Part shown: positions 53,407-62,933 of the stretch, piece by piece
Numbering within the stretch: position 1 is the first letter of the stretch
Layout of the letters: each line of letters starts with the position of its first letter
DNA from: Eutrophocola sp964503965
GTDB taxonomy: Bacteria > Pseudomonadota > Gammaproteobacteria > Pseudomonadales > Pseudohongiellaceae
Reading direction: 5' to 3'
Assembly (NCBI GenBank): GCA_964503965.1
Contig: CAZDCK010000003.1
Location: 86,796-150,795 of the forward strand
DNA: 64,000 bases
Made by a program: the position numbers and the translations under genes
The notes under the pieces: model-generated
The model's input: the letters and a program-made list of their open reading frames with translations, nothing else
The model's database searches: none
Told to the model about the DNA's origin: nothing

Positions 53407-54945
53407 TCAGATTTCGACGGCCACCTTGTAGGTCGGGTCTTCGATAATATTCACATCGATTATTTTTTCGGCATTTTTCAGCAGCTGTAGGCAGTCCGGA
53501 CTCAGGTGTCTCAAATGCAGCTCTTTCCCTGCCCGGAAATAGCGTTCCGTAATCTTGTTCAATGCTTCAATGCCGGACATGTCATTTACACGGCTTTCCC
53601 TGAAGTCGATGATGACCCTGTCAGGATCATTGGGCACATCAAATTTTTCCCCAAACGCCTGCACTGAACCAAAAAAAAGTGGGCCGTAAATTTCGTAGTG
53701 CTTGGTCCCTTTATCATCAATGTATTTACGTGCACGGATACGCTTGGCATTTTCCCACGCAAACATCAGCGCAGAAATAATGACACCGATCAGGACTGCC
53801 AGGGCCAGGTTATGCAGGAAAACCGTAATGGCGGCAACGAGGATGCCGACCAGGTTGTCGCGATAAGGCATCTTGCCGATGGCGCTGATACTTGCCCATT
53901 CGAAAGTACCAATAGCGACCATGATCATCAGGCCGGTGAGCGCCGCGATAGGCATCTGCTCAATGTACTCGGCACCGAACATGATGAAGATCAGCAGCAT
54001 GACGGCAGCCACTATGCCGGAAAGACGCGCCCGTGCCCCGGAAGAGATATTGATAAGACTCTGTCCAATCATGGCGCACCCTCCCATACCGGAAAACAGC
54101 CCGGTAACGGTATTGGCGAGTCCCTGGGCAACCGCTTCCCTGTTGCTTTTGCCACGGGTTTCGGTGATTTCATCAATCAGGTTAAGTGTCAGCAGACTTT
54201 CAATCAGGCCAACGCCAGCCACAATAAAGGCATAGGGAAGAATGATGCCAAGGGTCTCCAGCGTAAAAGGAATATCCGGCAGATGGAAGGGTGGGAAGCC
54301 GCCCTTGATGGAACTGATATCTCCGACTGTGCGGGTGTCAATACCCAGACCAAGGACGATAGCCGTGATCGTGAGAATGGCAGCCAGGGAGGCGGGAATG
54401 GCTTTCGTGAGTTTGGGCAGGCCCCAGATAATAATCATGGTCAGTCCGACTAGCCCCAGCATGACATACAGTTGCTCACCGACCATCCATTGCTGATGTC
54501 CCTCTGATCCTGTCACCTTGAAGGAAGTCAGCTGTGCCAGGAAGATCACAATAGCCAGTCCATTTACAAAACCGAACATGACAGAATGGGGTACCAGACG
54601 GATAAACTTGCCCAGCTTGAGAAAGCCAGCACACATCTGGATCAGCCCCGCCAGGACAACGGTGGCAAAAATATATTCCACTCCATGACTTTGTGCGAGA
54701 CTGACGATGACAACAGCTACTGCACCTGTTGCCCCGGAAATCATGCCGGGTCTGCCACCAAAGACTGAGGTAACAAGGCCAATAGTAAACGCGGCATAGA
54801 GACCGGTCAGGGGAGACAGACCAGCTATAAGGGCAAAGGCAATCGCTTCGGGGACCAGTGCCAGTGATACGGTGAGACCGGACAGGACTTCAGTGACTAT
54901 ATTGATGTTTTTGGAGCGGTCGAACAGGTTAAGAACATAATTCAT
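53407..54945 (-). CDS. SulP family anion transporter with STAS domain
   Basis: A 512-residue protein with about 11-12 membrane helices. The helix-1 block EVLSGLTVSLALVPEAIAFA near 19-38, TGAVAVVIVSLAQSHG and SGMGGCAMIGQSLINISSGAR (core GMGGCAMIGQS) near 300 are SulP features. The C-terminal STAS domain starts near 400 and has VIIDFRESRVNDMSGIEAL. SulP proteins move sulfate, bicarbonate or other anions, often with sodium; the anion here is unknown. ATG at 54945 is chosen because it starts at the SulP N-terminus; the open frame runs 52 codons further upstream without similarity. Confidence 0.9.
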   Translation of the reverse strand: MNYVLNLFDRSKNINIVTEVLSGLTVSLALVPEAIAFALIAGLSPLTGLYAAFTIGLVTSVFGGRPGMISGATGAVAVVIVSLAQSHGVEYIFATVVLAGLIQMCAGFLKLGKFIRLVPHSVMFGFVNGLAIVIFLAQLTSFKVTGSEGHQQWMVGEQLYVMLGLVGLTMIIIWGLPKLTKAIPASLAAILTITAIVLGLGIDTRTVGDISSIKGGFPPFHLPDIPFTLETLGIILPYAFIVAGVGLIESLLTLNLIDEITETRGKSNREAVAQGLANTVTGLFSGMGGCAMIGQSLINISSGARARLSGIVAAVMLLIFIMFGAEYIEQMPIAALTGLMIMVAIGTFEWASISAIGKMPYRDNLVGILVAAITVFLHNLALAVLIGVIISALMFAWENAKRIRARKYIDDKGTKHYEIYGPLFFGSVQAFGEKFDVPNDPDRVIIDFRESRVNDMSGIEALNKITERYFRAGKELHLRHLSPDCLQLLKNAEKIIDVNIIEDPTYKVAVEI

Positions 54946-55222
54946 GTAGTGCGGTGTAATTCCAATAAGCAAAAGCACCGGAAACTCGGTGGAGTCCGGC
55001 GATAAGTAAAAAAACAAGTACCTGGAATTGTCGAAAGGGGTCGGCCAAGGTCGACGCCGGGGGACAGGAAGTACAACAAGGCGCGCACTGTACACTATCA
55101 AGGTCGTAAAGAAAACGTCAGACCGCTAATTGCCTGGATGAGAGTGCCAGGGGGAGACCGTTGTGATAAAACAGGTCTCTAAAAAGAGGATATGCCTGAT
55201 AAGGGATACTTGGGGGGGGATT

Positions 55223-56677
55223 ATGAACTTGCGTGTTCACACAACCGGTAAATGGCTGGCTATTGCCGTCTCAGTTAGCACGTTTTTTTTGCAAGGTGAC
55301 ATATTACTGGCACAACAGGTTGTTGCCCCTGATTATGAGAGTGTGGGAAGGGGAGCGCCCCTGATGCCTGCCATACCAGGGCGTCAGCGAACGCCCCCGG
55401 AGATGCTTGAAGCCTATCCACCCGCAGAAATTGATGGTTATCCGCAGGAATACTGGATGGTAGGACCTTTCAGGAGCGGTAATGTGGGGTTGGATGGCGC
55501 AGGAAAAGGAGAGGTTGTCGCATCGGCAACCAATGGTGATGCACCCCCGGAAATTGAACCACTCCCTGTCGATCTTTTTACCTCCACTGACTTTTATGCC
55601 GACCGGGCCCTGTGGAGTGATCCCCGGTATTTTCGCTGTAATAGCTCTGAAGCGATCCAGGCCCAATGGTCCACCGGACTGGTTGGTGATAACCCGCCAG
55701 GGACCGCCGCCTGGGGATATTGTGATCGTGATTATCCCCGCGAAGCCATGGTCAGTCCCTATTCTTTTGAGAGCGCCCAGGCTCATTATCAGGCCCTGAT
55801 GGCAGAAGCCCGGCAGCGGGGTGGCCCCACATCGCATACCTATTCCACTGTACCGGCCGAGTGGAATGGACGTTATGTATGGCCGCGGGGTCAGAACTGG
55901 TATGCGGAACTGTTCTGGAGCCAGGTGCCCACCGTCCTGTCGCTGATGACGGAGGAGTACCAGACACGTTTTGTGCAGGAGGCCTATCATCATGGCAATA
56001 CCAATGCCGCCCAGTGGCCGGCCATGTTCTGCTGGCCTGAGGGTTTCATGCGACGTTTTCACTATCATGGTGTTACCAATCAGCCACACCAGGTGCTCGT
56101 GACTCCGGAGCTGGTGCAGTTGCTGGCCGGCGATGCAGATAACTTTATAACCAATATTCACATAGGCCGTGAATTCAATATGGAAGGAGTGGTACCCAGA
56201 CTGGGTGCAGATGTACCCCAATGGTATGGGGAAACGATTGGTTTCTGGGATGGTGATATCCTTGTTACCTGGACATCAAATATCCAGGGCTGGAAGGTTC
56301 ATGGCGGGATGGAGTTTTCCAGTCAGCTGCAGGTAATTGAAATCTACCAGGCTAACCGGGATGAAAACGATACTGTTTATGGCTTGAATCATGAAGCGAT
56401 TTTCTATGACCCGGAAGCCCTGGTGGAACCTATTCGGATTGTGCGTAACCTGGAAAAACAGAGTGAACTTGGTGAAGGGGTGCCTTACCAGTTTATCGAA
56501 TGTACACCGTCAATTTTTAATGTGGAAGGTCGAGCCACACCAGTTGCGCCTGGAACTGTAATTGAATACAAGGTGCCAGACATGTATGGACGCCCCTGGG
56601 CAGAAAACTGGGAAGAGTTTCATGAACAGGATATGGAAAGGGACCAGGAAGAAGTGGATATTTTCAGTTTCGAATGA
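55223..56677 (+). CDS. Secreted protein of unknown function (WDGD motif family)
   Basis: A 484-residue protein with a signal peptide (KWLAIAVSVSTFFLQGDILL, about 10-29, cleavage near AQQ). The mature protein is acidic and rich in aromatic residues. YGETIGFWDGDILVTWTSN near 339-357 resembles the GESIGHWEGDTLVVDT block of exported proteins common in sphingomonads and marine gammaproteobacteria; their function is unknown. Four to five cysteines are scattered (FRCNSSE, GYCDRD, MFCWPEG, IECTPS). The ATG at 55223 is preceded by a GGGGGGGGA run. The gene stands alone and converges on the small membrane protein gene. Confidence 0.68.
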   Translation: MNLRVHTTGKWLAIAVSVSTFFLQGDILLAQQVVAPDYESVGRGAPLMPAIPGRQRTPPEMLEAYPPAEIDGYPQEYWMVGPFRSGNVGLDGAGKGEVVASATNGDAPPEIEPLPVDLFTSTDFYADRALWSDPRYFRCNSSEAIQAQWSTGLVGDNPPGTAAWGYCDRDYPREAMVSPYSFESAQAHYQALMAEARQRGGPTSHTYSTVPAEWNGRYVWPRGQNWYAELFWSQVPTVLSLMTEEYQTRFVQEAYHHGNTNAAQWPAMFCWPEGFMRRFHYHGVTNQPHQVLVTPELVQLLAGDADNFITNIHIGREFNMEGVVPRLGADVPQWYGETIGFWDGDILVTWTSNIQGWKVHGGMEFSSQLQVIEIYQANRDENDTVYGLNHEAIFYDPEALVEPIRIVRNLEKQSELGEGVPYQFIECTPSIFNVEGRATPVAPGTVIEYKVPDMYGRPWAENWEEFHEQDMERDQEEVDIFSFE

Positions 56678-56679
56678 CG

Positions 56680-57021
56680 TTAAATAAAGCCCAGAAACCA
56701 GTTGAAGTAATAACGAAGGGCGATAAAAAAGCAAAGAGTATCGATAAGGTGGAAAAGGAAGGTAGTTGAGCCGCGAATGGCGCCTTTCTCCCTTATTTCG
56801 TAATTAAGGTTCCAGAATGTTTTTAACAGCTGGGAAATTCCGGAATCCTCAGAGCGGGAGAACGTATTAAGGCTAAAAAAGAAAATAAATTGCCAGACAA
56901 TAAATATCACAAAAAATAGATTAAAACTGGGTAAGAGGAAACTGTAAAAAAAACTCTCACTATTCATATCAGTGTGCTGCAGGGAAACAGCTCCCAATAT
57001 GTATATGACAGTTGTCAGCAT
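56680..57021 (-). CDS. Small membrane protein, hypothetical
   Basis: A 113-residue open frame in an AT-rich stretch. It has two or three hydrophobic segments (SFNLFFVIFIVWQFIFFFSL near 32-51, LFHLIDTLCFFIALRYYFNW near 89-108). I do not recognise it. The 3' end is three bases from the stop of the preceding convergent gene. The ORF may be real or chance; there is no strong ribosome site. Confidence 0.4.
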   Translation of the reverse strand: MLTTVIYILGAVSLQHTDMNSESFFYSFLLPSFNLFFVIFIVWQFIFFFSLNTFSRSEDSGISQLLKTFWNLNYEIREKGAIRGSTTFLFHLIDTLCFFIALRYYFNWFLGFI

Positions 57022-57113
57022 TTTAGCAGGTCAGATGAACAAGCCTGTGATTTCCACCAGGTGAACGGCGTGCTTCCTTACCGTTGATTTCACGGAGGAT
57101 CATCTTACATTCA

Positions 57114-58730
57114 TTATGATTCTACCAGGACTTCAAGTACATATGGGCCAGGGGCATTTAATGCCGTGGTAAGTGCTTCATCAAGTTGCTCTGCATTATC
57201 AACGCGCGCGCCATCACAACCCATACCTTTTCCTACAGAGACAAAATCAATGCCACCAAGATTACTGCCCACAACTTCATCAAGGTCAAAAATGCGGCCA
57301 AACATTTTCAGTGCCTCATAGCTGGCATTGTTGATAATAATGAAAGTGATGGGCAGATTCTGGTTGGCTGCTGACCACAGACCCTGAATGGCAAACATCG
57401 CCGAACCATCACCCAGAAGCGCAATCACCTTGTCCTCAGGACGCGCCATCGCGATCCCTACTGCGGCTCCTAGACCATGACCCAGCCCACCGCTGGCACA
57501 GGTATAAAAAGTATCTCTTTCCAGAATGGGCAGGTAATCATGCATTGGTCCGCGACAGCTGGGAGCTTCTTCAACGATGATTGAATCGGGAGCACGTAAT
57601 TTCGCCAACTGCTGGAGCACATATTTGTCATTGAATGGCTTGCCTTCAAGTACCGGTGCGGGAGGCTTTGTTTCAGGGATTGCCCTGGGTTTTGGAGCAG
57701 ACTTGGTATTGAGAAATTGAAGAGCCGGCTTCATGCTGCTGATGACAGCTGTACCGACAGGTGACCAGGCGGCAGTATTGGCATTATCCACAATCTGGTA
57801 AAGCTGGCTGCCTTCGGGAATGTGGGGGCCGGTGCCTTCAACATGATAGGTGAAGGCCGGGGCACCCAACACTACAATCACATCATGACCTTCCAGGGCT
57901 TTGACAATTTCCTGGCGGCTGGCGGCAAGGAATCCGGCAAACAGGGAATGATCTTCCGGGAAGCTGTTACGTGCCGACATGGGACTGGCATAAACTAGAC
58001 TGTTGTGGGTTTCAGCCAGACTGATTATTTCTTCCCAGGCATCCTCCCGCCCAATACCGGCGCCTACCACTAATGCGGGTTTCTGTGCATTGTTAAGTGC
58101 GTTGGACACCTGTTCCAGAAGTTGCATTTCACCCTGGATTAACTGGCTTATGGCTCGTACATCTGGTGCATCGCAGTAGCAGTCCCAGTCATCTATGGGT
58201 ACCGAGACGAAGGTCGGTCCCTGTGGCGCCTGCATGGCGGTGTAATAAGCTCTCGCCATAGCCAGGGGGACATCTTCAGCGCGGGCTGGTTCACAACTCC
58301 ATTTCACGTATGGCATGGGAAATTCAGCGGCCTGCTGGGCATAAAGAAAGGGCTCAAAAGGCAGAATGGACCGGGCCTGTTGGCCTGCTGTTATGACCAG
58401 CGGGGTCTGGTTTTTAAAGGCGGTAAAAATATTGCCTGCAGCATGTCCTGCACCCACGGCGGAATGCAGATTCACCACGGCAGCATTGCGTGTGGCCTGG
58501 GCATAGCCATCGGCCATGCCAACCACAATACTTTCCTGCAGGCCCAGCACATATTTAAAATCTTTCGGGTAATCACGAAACATGGGTAGCTCGGTAGAAC
58601 CCGGGTTACCAAATACCCTGTCGATACCAAAGCTTTGGAACAGGCTCATTACCGCCTCACGGACAGTTACCTGTCCGGGCAGAGGATCAGGCCTGTTATG
58701 AACAACTTTGGGTTTTTCGTATTCTGACAT
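57114..58730 (-). CDS. Thiamine-diphosphate enzyme, benzoylformate decarboxylase-like
   Basis: A 538-residue ThDP enzyme. GNPGSTELPMFRDYPKDFKY near 41-60 (Ser45), LQESIVVGMADGYAQ with the cofactor Glu66, and VNLHSAVGAGHAAGN with His89 line up with the Ser26, Glu47 and His70 of Pseudomonas benzoylformate decarboxylase. A later His in FTYHVEGTGP could match the second catalytic one. LLGDGSAMFAIQGLWSAANQN (core GDGSAMF) is the ThDP-Mg site. The enzyme likely decarboxylates a 2-oxo acid; the exact one is unknown. No mandelate-pathway genes are adjacent. GGAAAG before ATG 58730 decides the start; the frame is open 8 codons further upstream. Confidence 0.85.
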   Translation of the reverse strand: MSEYEKPKVVHNRPDPLPGQVTVREAVMSLFQSFGIDRVFGNPGSTELPMFRDYPKDFKYVLGLQESIVVGMADGYAQATRNAAVVNLHSAVGAGHAAGNIFTAFKNQTPLVITAGQQARSILPFEPFLYAQQAAEFPMPYVKWSCEPARAEDVPLAMARAYYTAMQAPQGPTFVSVPIDDWDCYCDAPDVRAISQLIQGEMQLLEQVSNALNNAQKPALVVGAGIGREDAWEEIISLAETHNSLVYASPMSARNSFPEDHSLFAGFLAASRQEIVKALEGHDVIVVLGAPAFTYHVEGTGPHIPEGSQLYQIVDNANTAAWSPVGTAVISSMKPALQFLNTKSAPKPRAIPETKPPAPVLEGKPFNDKYVLQQLAKLRAPDSIIVEEAPSCRGPMHDYLPILERDTFYTCASGGLGHGLGAAVGIAMARPEDKVIALLGDGSAMFAIQGLWSAANQNLPITFIIINNASYEALKMFGRIFDLDEVVGSNLGGIDFVSVGKGMGCDGARVDNAEQLDEALTTALNAPGPYVLEVLVES

Positions 58731-59193
58731 AATGCTTTCCTTTCTTCGGGACAATTTATTATAAGGGTTGCAGTGATTACTTCACTAATTTTACTAATCT
58801 TGTCCTGTAGAGTGACGCATAAAAGCATGCTGATTATTTTTTAACAACGGGGTTTTCAGTATTGCCGGGCTGCATTGACAGTGATGATCAAGTCTTGCTG
58901 GACCTGAAGGGTAGTGCGGCATGACGGGAGTGAATCACCACCATTTCACTCAAGTCTTTCCAGACTTGTTTTACCCTTGTAAAACAAAAATCTGCAACTG
59001 CTGCCCGCTGGGTTGGACGGCATAACCGCTTATACCGCAAATACTGGAATCTTTCAGAGGAAGCTCGACGAGGCAGGAATACCCGTTTATTCTTGCTATA
59101 CACAAACTGTCCGTCTTTGAAGACTTCAATCCAATGTCAGGCTTATATATATTAGGGGTTTGATGATACTTGTCCTCGCTTGTAGGTGATGCA
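58731..59193. other. Intergenic region upstream of the DUF1592 cassette
   Basis: 463 bases without a gene I can support. It holds two adjacent inverted repeats (58951-58985) and, just upstream of the next gene, a TA-rich stretch near 59146-59156 that may contain a promoter. Open frames on the minus strand here have no ribosome site or recognisable protein features. Confidence 0.55.
58951..58985. terminator. Two overlapping inverted repeats with terminator-like form
   Basis: CAAGTCT-TTCC-AGACTTG (58951-58968) is followed by TTTT. The next stem, GTTTTAC-CCTT-GTAAAAC (58968-58985), begins at the last base of the first. Both have perfect 7-bp stems and 4-base loops. They lie upstream of both flanking genes, so they do not end a known transcript; a regulatory or insertion-scar origin is possible. 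Confidence 0.5.
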
Positions 59194-61614
59194 ATGAATA
59201 GAACACTAGACATGCTGTCTGTAGTTCTCTCCATGATGATTGTCTGGAGTCCTGTAGCCAATGGTGGTGATGAAACGCCAGTGAGCGGGGATGTTGCTTA
59301 TGCAGGGTTCGAAGCCTGGGCGGGAAACAGTGATCAGGAACTGGAAGTCCTGGAGAGATACTGTATTGAATGCCACAACTCTTCGGATTGGGCGGGAGAG
59401 GTAGCCTTCGACATTATGCCCTTGCAAGACCTGAATCACGACGCGGCGATTTGGGAGGAAGCGATACGAAAGCTTCGTGCGGGGTTGATGCCCCCTCAGG
59501 GAAATCCACGCCCGGAACGAGAGGTCCTCGATGACATGGTGCGCTGGTTGGGAACAGGCCTGGATTTAGCCTGGGATCTATCTCCGAACCCCGGTGCGGA
59601 ACCGGTTTCGCGCCTCAATCGCAGGGAGTACGGAAATGCAGTGATGGATTTGCTGGCTTTTGATGCGAGGGATCTCGTGGCCACGCTTCCGGCTGATGCA
59701 ACGGCCGGCGGATTTGACAATATTGCACAGGCTCTAAGCATGTCACCGACCTTGCTGGAGAGTTACCTCTCGGTGGCACGACAGATCAGTCAACAGGCGG
59801 TAGGCGATATGGCCACGGCACCGACACAGGTCGAGTACCAGGCCGGTGGCAGGGATACCCAGCAAACCTATGTCGAAGGGCTCCCGCTCGGTACGCGCGG
59901 TGGAATGGTGGTCGAGCACTATTTCCCGGTTGATGCGGAATACGAATTTCAGGTTGCGGCCAATATCCCCGTCGCCGGTCGGGGTAACGATCAGGGGCGG
60001 ATGATCTGGTGTGGCGGCCCCACTCTTGAGGTCATGTTCAATGGCTATCCCATGCCGGTACAGGACTCCCGAAATTTTCGGCTTCAGGTGCCCGCAGGCT
60101 CTCATGAAATTGCCATTGCGCTAATTGATGAGCAGCGGTGTGTAGGTGCTGGCGAGCTCTATCTCGCCGATGTCAATGCCTCGAACGGAAGAGTTCAGGG
60201 TCTGGAAATTGATGGGCCGTACAACATTACGGGGCCAGGGGATACACCCAGCAGAAGGGCGATCTTTGTTTGTCAGCCGACACAGACTCAATCGGAGCAG
60301 GCCTGTGCCCGACAGATACTGAGAAATCTCGCCACTCGTGCCTATCGACACCCTGTAGGTGCCAATGATCCCGAAGTGGATACCCTGATGCATTTCTTTG
60401 AGATGGGTCGCAGCGAAGACGGCGGGAATTTTGAGAGTGGCATTCAGAATGCTCTGACGTGGCTTCTTGTAGACCCCAGGTTTGTGTATCGATTCGAGAT
60501 AGAGCCCGAGGATCTGACAGCCGGGGAGATCTATCAAATTAGCGATCTGGAGCTGGCCTCAAGGATGTCCTTTTTCCTGTGGAGTAGTATTCCGGATGAG
60601 TCCTTGCTGGCATTGGCGGCGCAGGAAAGGCTGAATGATGAGGATGTACTGACGCAAGAAGTGCAACGCATGATGGCAGATGCACGCGCGGAAGCCTTGC
60701 TGGAGAATTTTTTCGGCCAGTGGCTGAATTTGCGCGAGCTGGATGAAGCGGCGCCACAGAATGCGGCATTCGATGAAGCTTTGCGTGAAGCTATGCGACT
60801 GGAAACCCTGAGTTTTGTTCGTAGCCTGATCCGCGAAGATAAAAATCTGTTGGGCCTTCTGGACTCGAACTATACCTATCTCAATGAACGTCTGGCGAAT
60901 CATTACGGCATAGAAAATGTTTGGGGTGGCTACATGCGCCGGGTCGAGCTACCTGAGGACAGCCCTCGTCGAGGACTGTTGGGGCACGGCAGTATACTGA
61001 CCGCGACATCGGTACCGGACCGGACCTCTCCGGTAATCCGCGGGGCCTGGATCGTGGAGAATATGCTCGGTGCCCGAGTACCAAGTCCGCCCCCCGGCGT
61101 TGAAACGAATCTTGATGCAGCGGCCCCCAGTCCGGATGTGCAAGCAGATACACTGCGGCAGCGATTGGAGATGCATCGTATCGACCCTGCATGTGCGTCT
61201 TGCCACAAGATCATGGATCCCGTTGGATTTGCCCTGGAAAATTTCGACCTGGTCGGGCGCTGGCGATCATTCGACAATGGGCTACCAATCGATACATCAT
61301 CCGAGATGGTCGACGGTACCTTTATTGATGGGCCTGCTACATTGCGAGCCGCTTTGCTGGCAAGGCCTGAGGCATTCAAGGCCTCCATCAGCGAGCGTTT
61401 GCTCACGTACGCACTGGGTAGGGAATTGGAGCACTATGACGAGCCTGCGGTGCGGCGCATAATCAAACAGGCAGACTCTGGGGGGTTTACAATGACTGCA
61501 CTGGTGAAAGCGGTTGTGATGAGTGATCCCTTTCAGCAGCGTATCAAGCTGGAAGCAGAGGTCCCCGTCACTGCACAACTGTCGTCTCCTTGGGAACAGC
61601 GACAGACAGAATAA
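59194..61614 (+). CDS. Exported cytochrome-like DUF1592 protein with two CxxCH motifs
   Basis: An 806-residue protein with a signal peptide (about 1-25). A cytochrome-c-like start has CIECH at 57-61 and LRAGLMPPQGNPRP as in planctomycete-type haem proteins. Then come DUF1587 (RLNRREYGNAVMDLLAF near 134), DUF1595 (ILRNLATRAYRHPV), DUF1592 (NALTWLLVDPRFVYRFE), DUF1588 (RRGLLGHGSILTATSVPDRT) ending CASCH at 667-671, and DUF1585 (SERLLTYALGRELEHYD). The function of this domain set is unknown; redox work on a periplasmic polymer is often suggested. It is 15 bp before the DUF1552 gene. Confidence 0.88.
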   Translation: MNRTLDMLSVVLSMMIVWSPVANGGDETPVSGDVAYAGFEAWAGNSDQELEVLERYCIECHNSSDWAGEVAFDIMPLQDLNHDAAIWEEAIRKLRAGLMPPQGNPRPEREVLDDMVRWLGTGLDLAWDLSPNPGAEPVSRLNRREYGNAVMDLLAFDARDLVATLPADATAGGFDNIAQALSMSPTLLESYLSVARQISQQAVGDMATAPTQVEYQAGGRDTQQTYVEGLPLGTRGGMVVEHYFPVDAEYEFQVAANIPVAGRGNDQGRMIWCGGPTLEVMFNGYPMPVQDSRNFRLQVPAGSHEIAIALIDEQRCVGAGELYLADVNASNGRVQGLEIDGPYNITGPGDTPSRRAIFVCQPTQTQSEQACARQILRNLATRAYRHPVGANDPEVDTLMHFFEMGRSEDGGNFESGIQNALTWLLVDPRFVYRFEIEPEDLTAGEIYQISDLELASRMSFFLWSSIPDESLLALAAQERLNDEDVLTQEVQRMMADARAEALLENFFGQWLNLRELDEAAPQNAAFDEALREAMRLETLSFVRSLIREDKNLLGLLDSNYTYLNERLANHYGIENVWGGYMRRVELPEDSPRRGLLGHGSILTATSVPDRTSPVIRGAWIVENMLGARVPSPPPGVETNLDAAAPSPDVQADTLRQRLEMHRIDPACASCHKIMDPVGFALENFDLVGRWRSFDNGLPIDTSSEMVDGTFIDGPATLRAALLARPEAFKASISERLLTYALGRELEHYDEPAVRRIIKQADSGGFTMTALVKAVVMSDPFQQRIKLEAEVPVTAQLSSPWEQRQTE

Positions 61615-61629
61615 AAAACGGAGCAGAGG

Positions 61630-62913
61630 ATGCATTTTTTAACGAAGAAACATCTATCCCGCCGCAAACTGCTTCGCGGCGCCGGCGTTTCATTGGCACT
61701 GCCTCTTCTGGAGTCCATGATTCCCGCCGGGATGGTACGCGCTGCCGAACAGGCTATGCCTGGATCAAGGCTGGCTTGTCTCTATGTGCCGCATGGGGCA
61801 ATTCGGGATCGGTGGGAGCCGTCGAACGTTGGTAGGGATTTCGAGTTTACTCCGACACTCAAAGCTCTGGAGCCATACCGCAACTACATCAATATCGTCA
61901 GCGGTCTGGATTTACCGGTGGCGAATGAAGGTCCTCCCTCGGCCGGCCAGCATCATAACCGTTCTTCCCAGTGCTGGCTTACCTGCGTTGCGCCCGGTAC
62001 CGGTCCATCACCAACATCAATGGATCAGCTGGCAGCGGATTACATCGGTCAGGATACTCAGCTGCCGTCGCTTGAGCTGGCGCTGGAAGCCCGTGCGTCG
62101 ATATCCTACCGTACGCCGAGTAATCCGATGCCCATGCAGATCAATCCGCGGGTAGTTTTTGAACGCCTGTTCGGTGACGGCAGTTCGCCGCAAGAGCTCG
62201 CCGCGCGTCGGGCGCAAAAGCAGAACATACTGGATATCGTGCGCCAGGAAATTAACGCATTACAGAGCACACTGCCTTCTGGCGACCGGATCCGTATGGA
62301 GCAGTACCTGAATGATGTCCACGAAGTGGAGCGCCGTCTGAATCTGGAGGTTGACACCATGACAGCAGGGCTGGAATTGCCTGACAGGCCGGTGGGCATT
62401 CCGGAGAACTTCAGGGATCATGCGAAGCTGATGTTCGATCTGATCACGCTTTCCTGGCAGGCCGACCTGACGCGTGTGTCCACGTTCATGCTGGCGCGGG
62501 AATTGAGCAATCGCGCATTTCCGGAGAGTGGAGTGAATGAAGGCTTTCATAATTGCTCGCACCATATGGAGGTTGCAGAGAATATGAACCGCCTTGCGCA
62601 ACTGAACGCCTATCACCTAAGCAACACGATGGGCTACTTCGTAGAAAGACTCAATGCCACACCAGACGGCGATGGTACTTTGCTGGATCATTCCCTGGTG
62701 CTTTACGGCAGCGGAATGGGAAATTCGCAGGATCACAATCATAGTGAGCTTCCGGCCGTCCTTGCGGGCGGGGCATCTGGGAGAGTGACTGGCGGGAAGC
62801 ATATACGCGTGGACAGCGGCACCCCGATTTCAAATCTCCTGGTGACCATGCTCGACAAACTGGATGTGCCCGTTAACGATTTTGCAGACAGCAACGGTAT
62901 CGTTCCACTTTAG
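61630..62913 (+). CDS. Tat-exported DUF1552 protein
   Basis: A 427-residue protein. The start HLSRRKLLRGAGVSLALPLL has a twin-arginine signal, so the protein is exported folded, likely with a cofactor or metal. LACLYVPHGAIRDRWEP near 48, QHHNRSSQCWLTCVAPG near 106 and LDHSLVLYGSGMGNSQDHNH near 352 (core GSGMGNSQDHNH) are DUF1552 blocks related to sulfatase-like or DUF1501 proteins. The function is unknown. It is nearly always paired with a DUF1592 gene, as here. Confidence 0.88.
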   Translation: MHFLTKKHLSRRKLLRGAGVSLALPLLESMIPAGMVRAAEQAMPGSRLACLYVPHGAIRDRWEPSNVGRDFEFTPTLKALEPYRNYINIVSGLDLPVANEGPPSAGQHHNRSSQCWLTCVAPGTGPSPTSMDQLAADYIGQDTQLPSLELALEARASISYRTPSNPMPMQINPRVVFERLFGDGSSPQELAARRAQKQNILDIVRQEINALQSTLPSGDRIRMEQYLNDVHEVERRLNLEVDTMTAGLELPDRPVGIPENFRDHAKLMFDLITLSWQADLTRVSTFMLARELSNRAFPESGVNEGFHNCSHHMEVAENMNRLAQLNAYHLSNTMGYFVERLNATPDGDGTLLDHSLVLYGSGMGNSQDHNHSELPAVLAGGASGRVTGGKHIRVDSGTPISNLLVTMLDKLDVPVNDFADSNGIVPL

Positions 62914-62933
62914 AAAAGAGAGAAGGTGCCGAC

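Noticed and set aside
58888..59261. Two minus-strand open frames upstream of the DUF1592 gene
   Set aside because: They lack ribosome sites and recognisable features, and one overlaps the start of the real gene.
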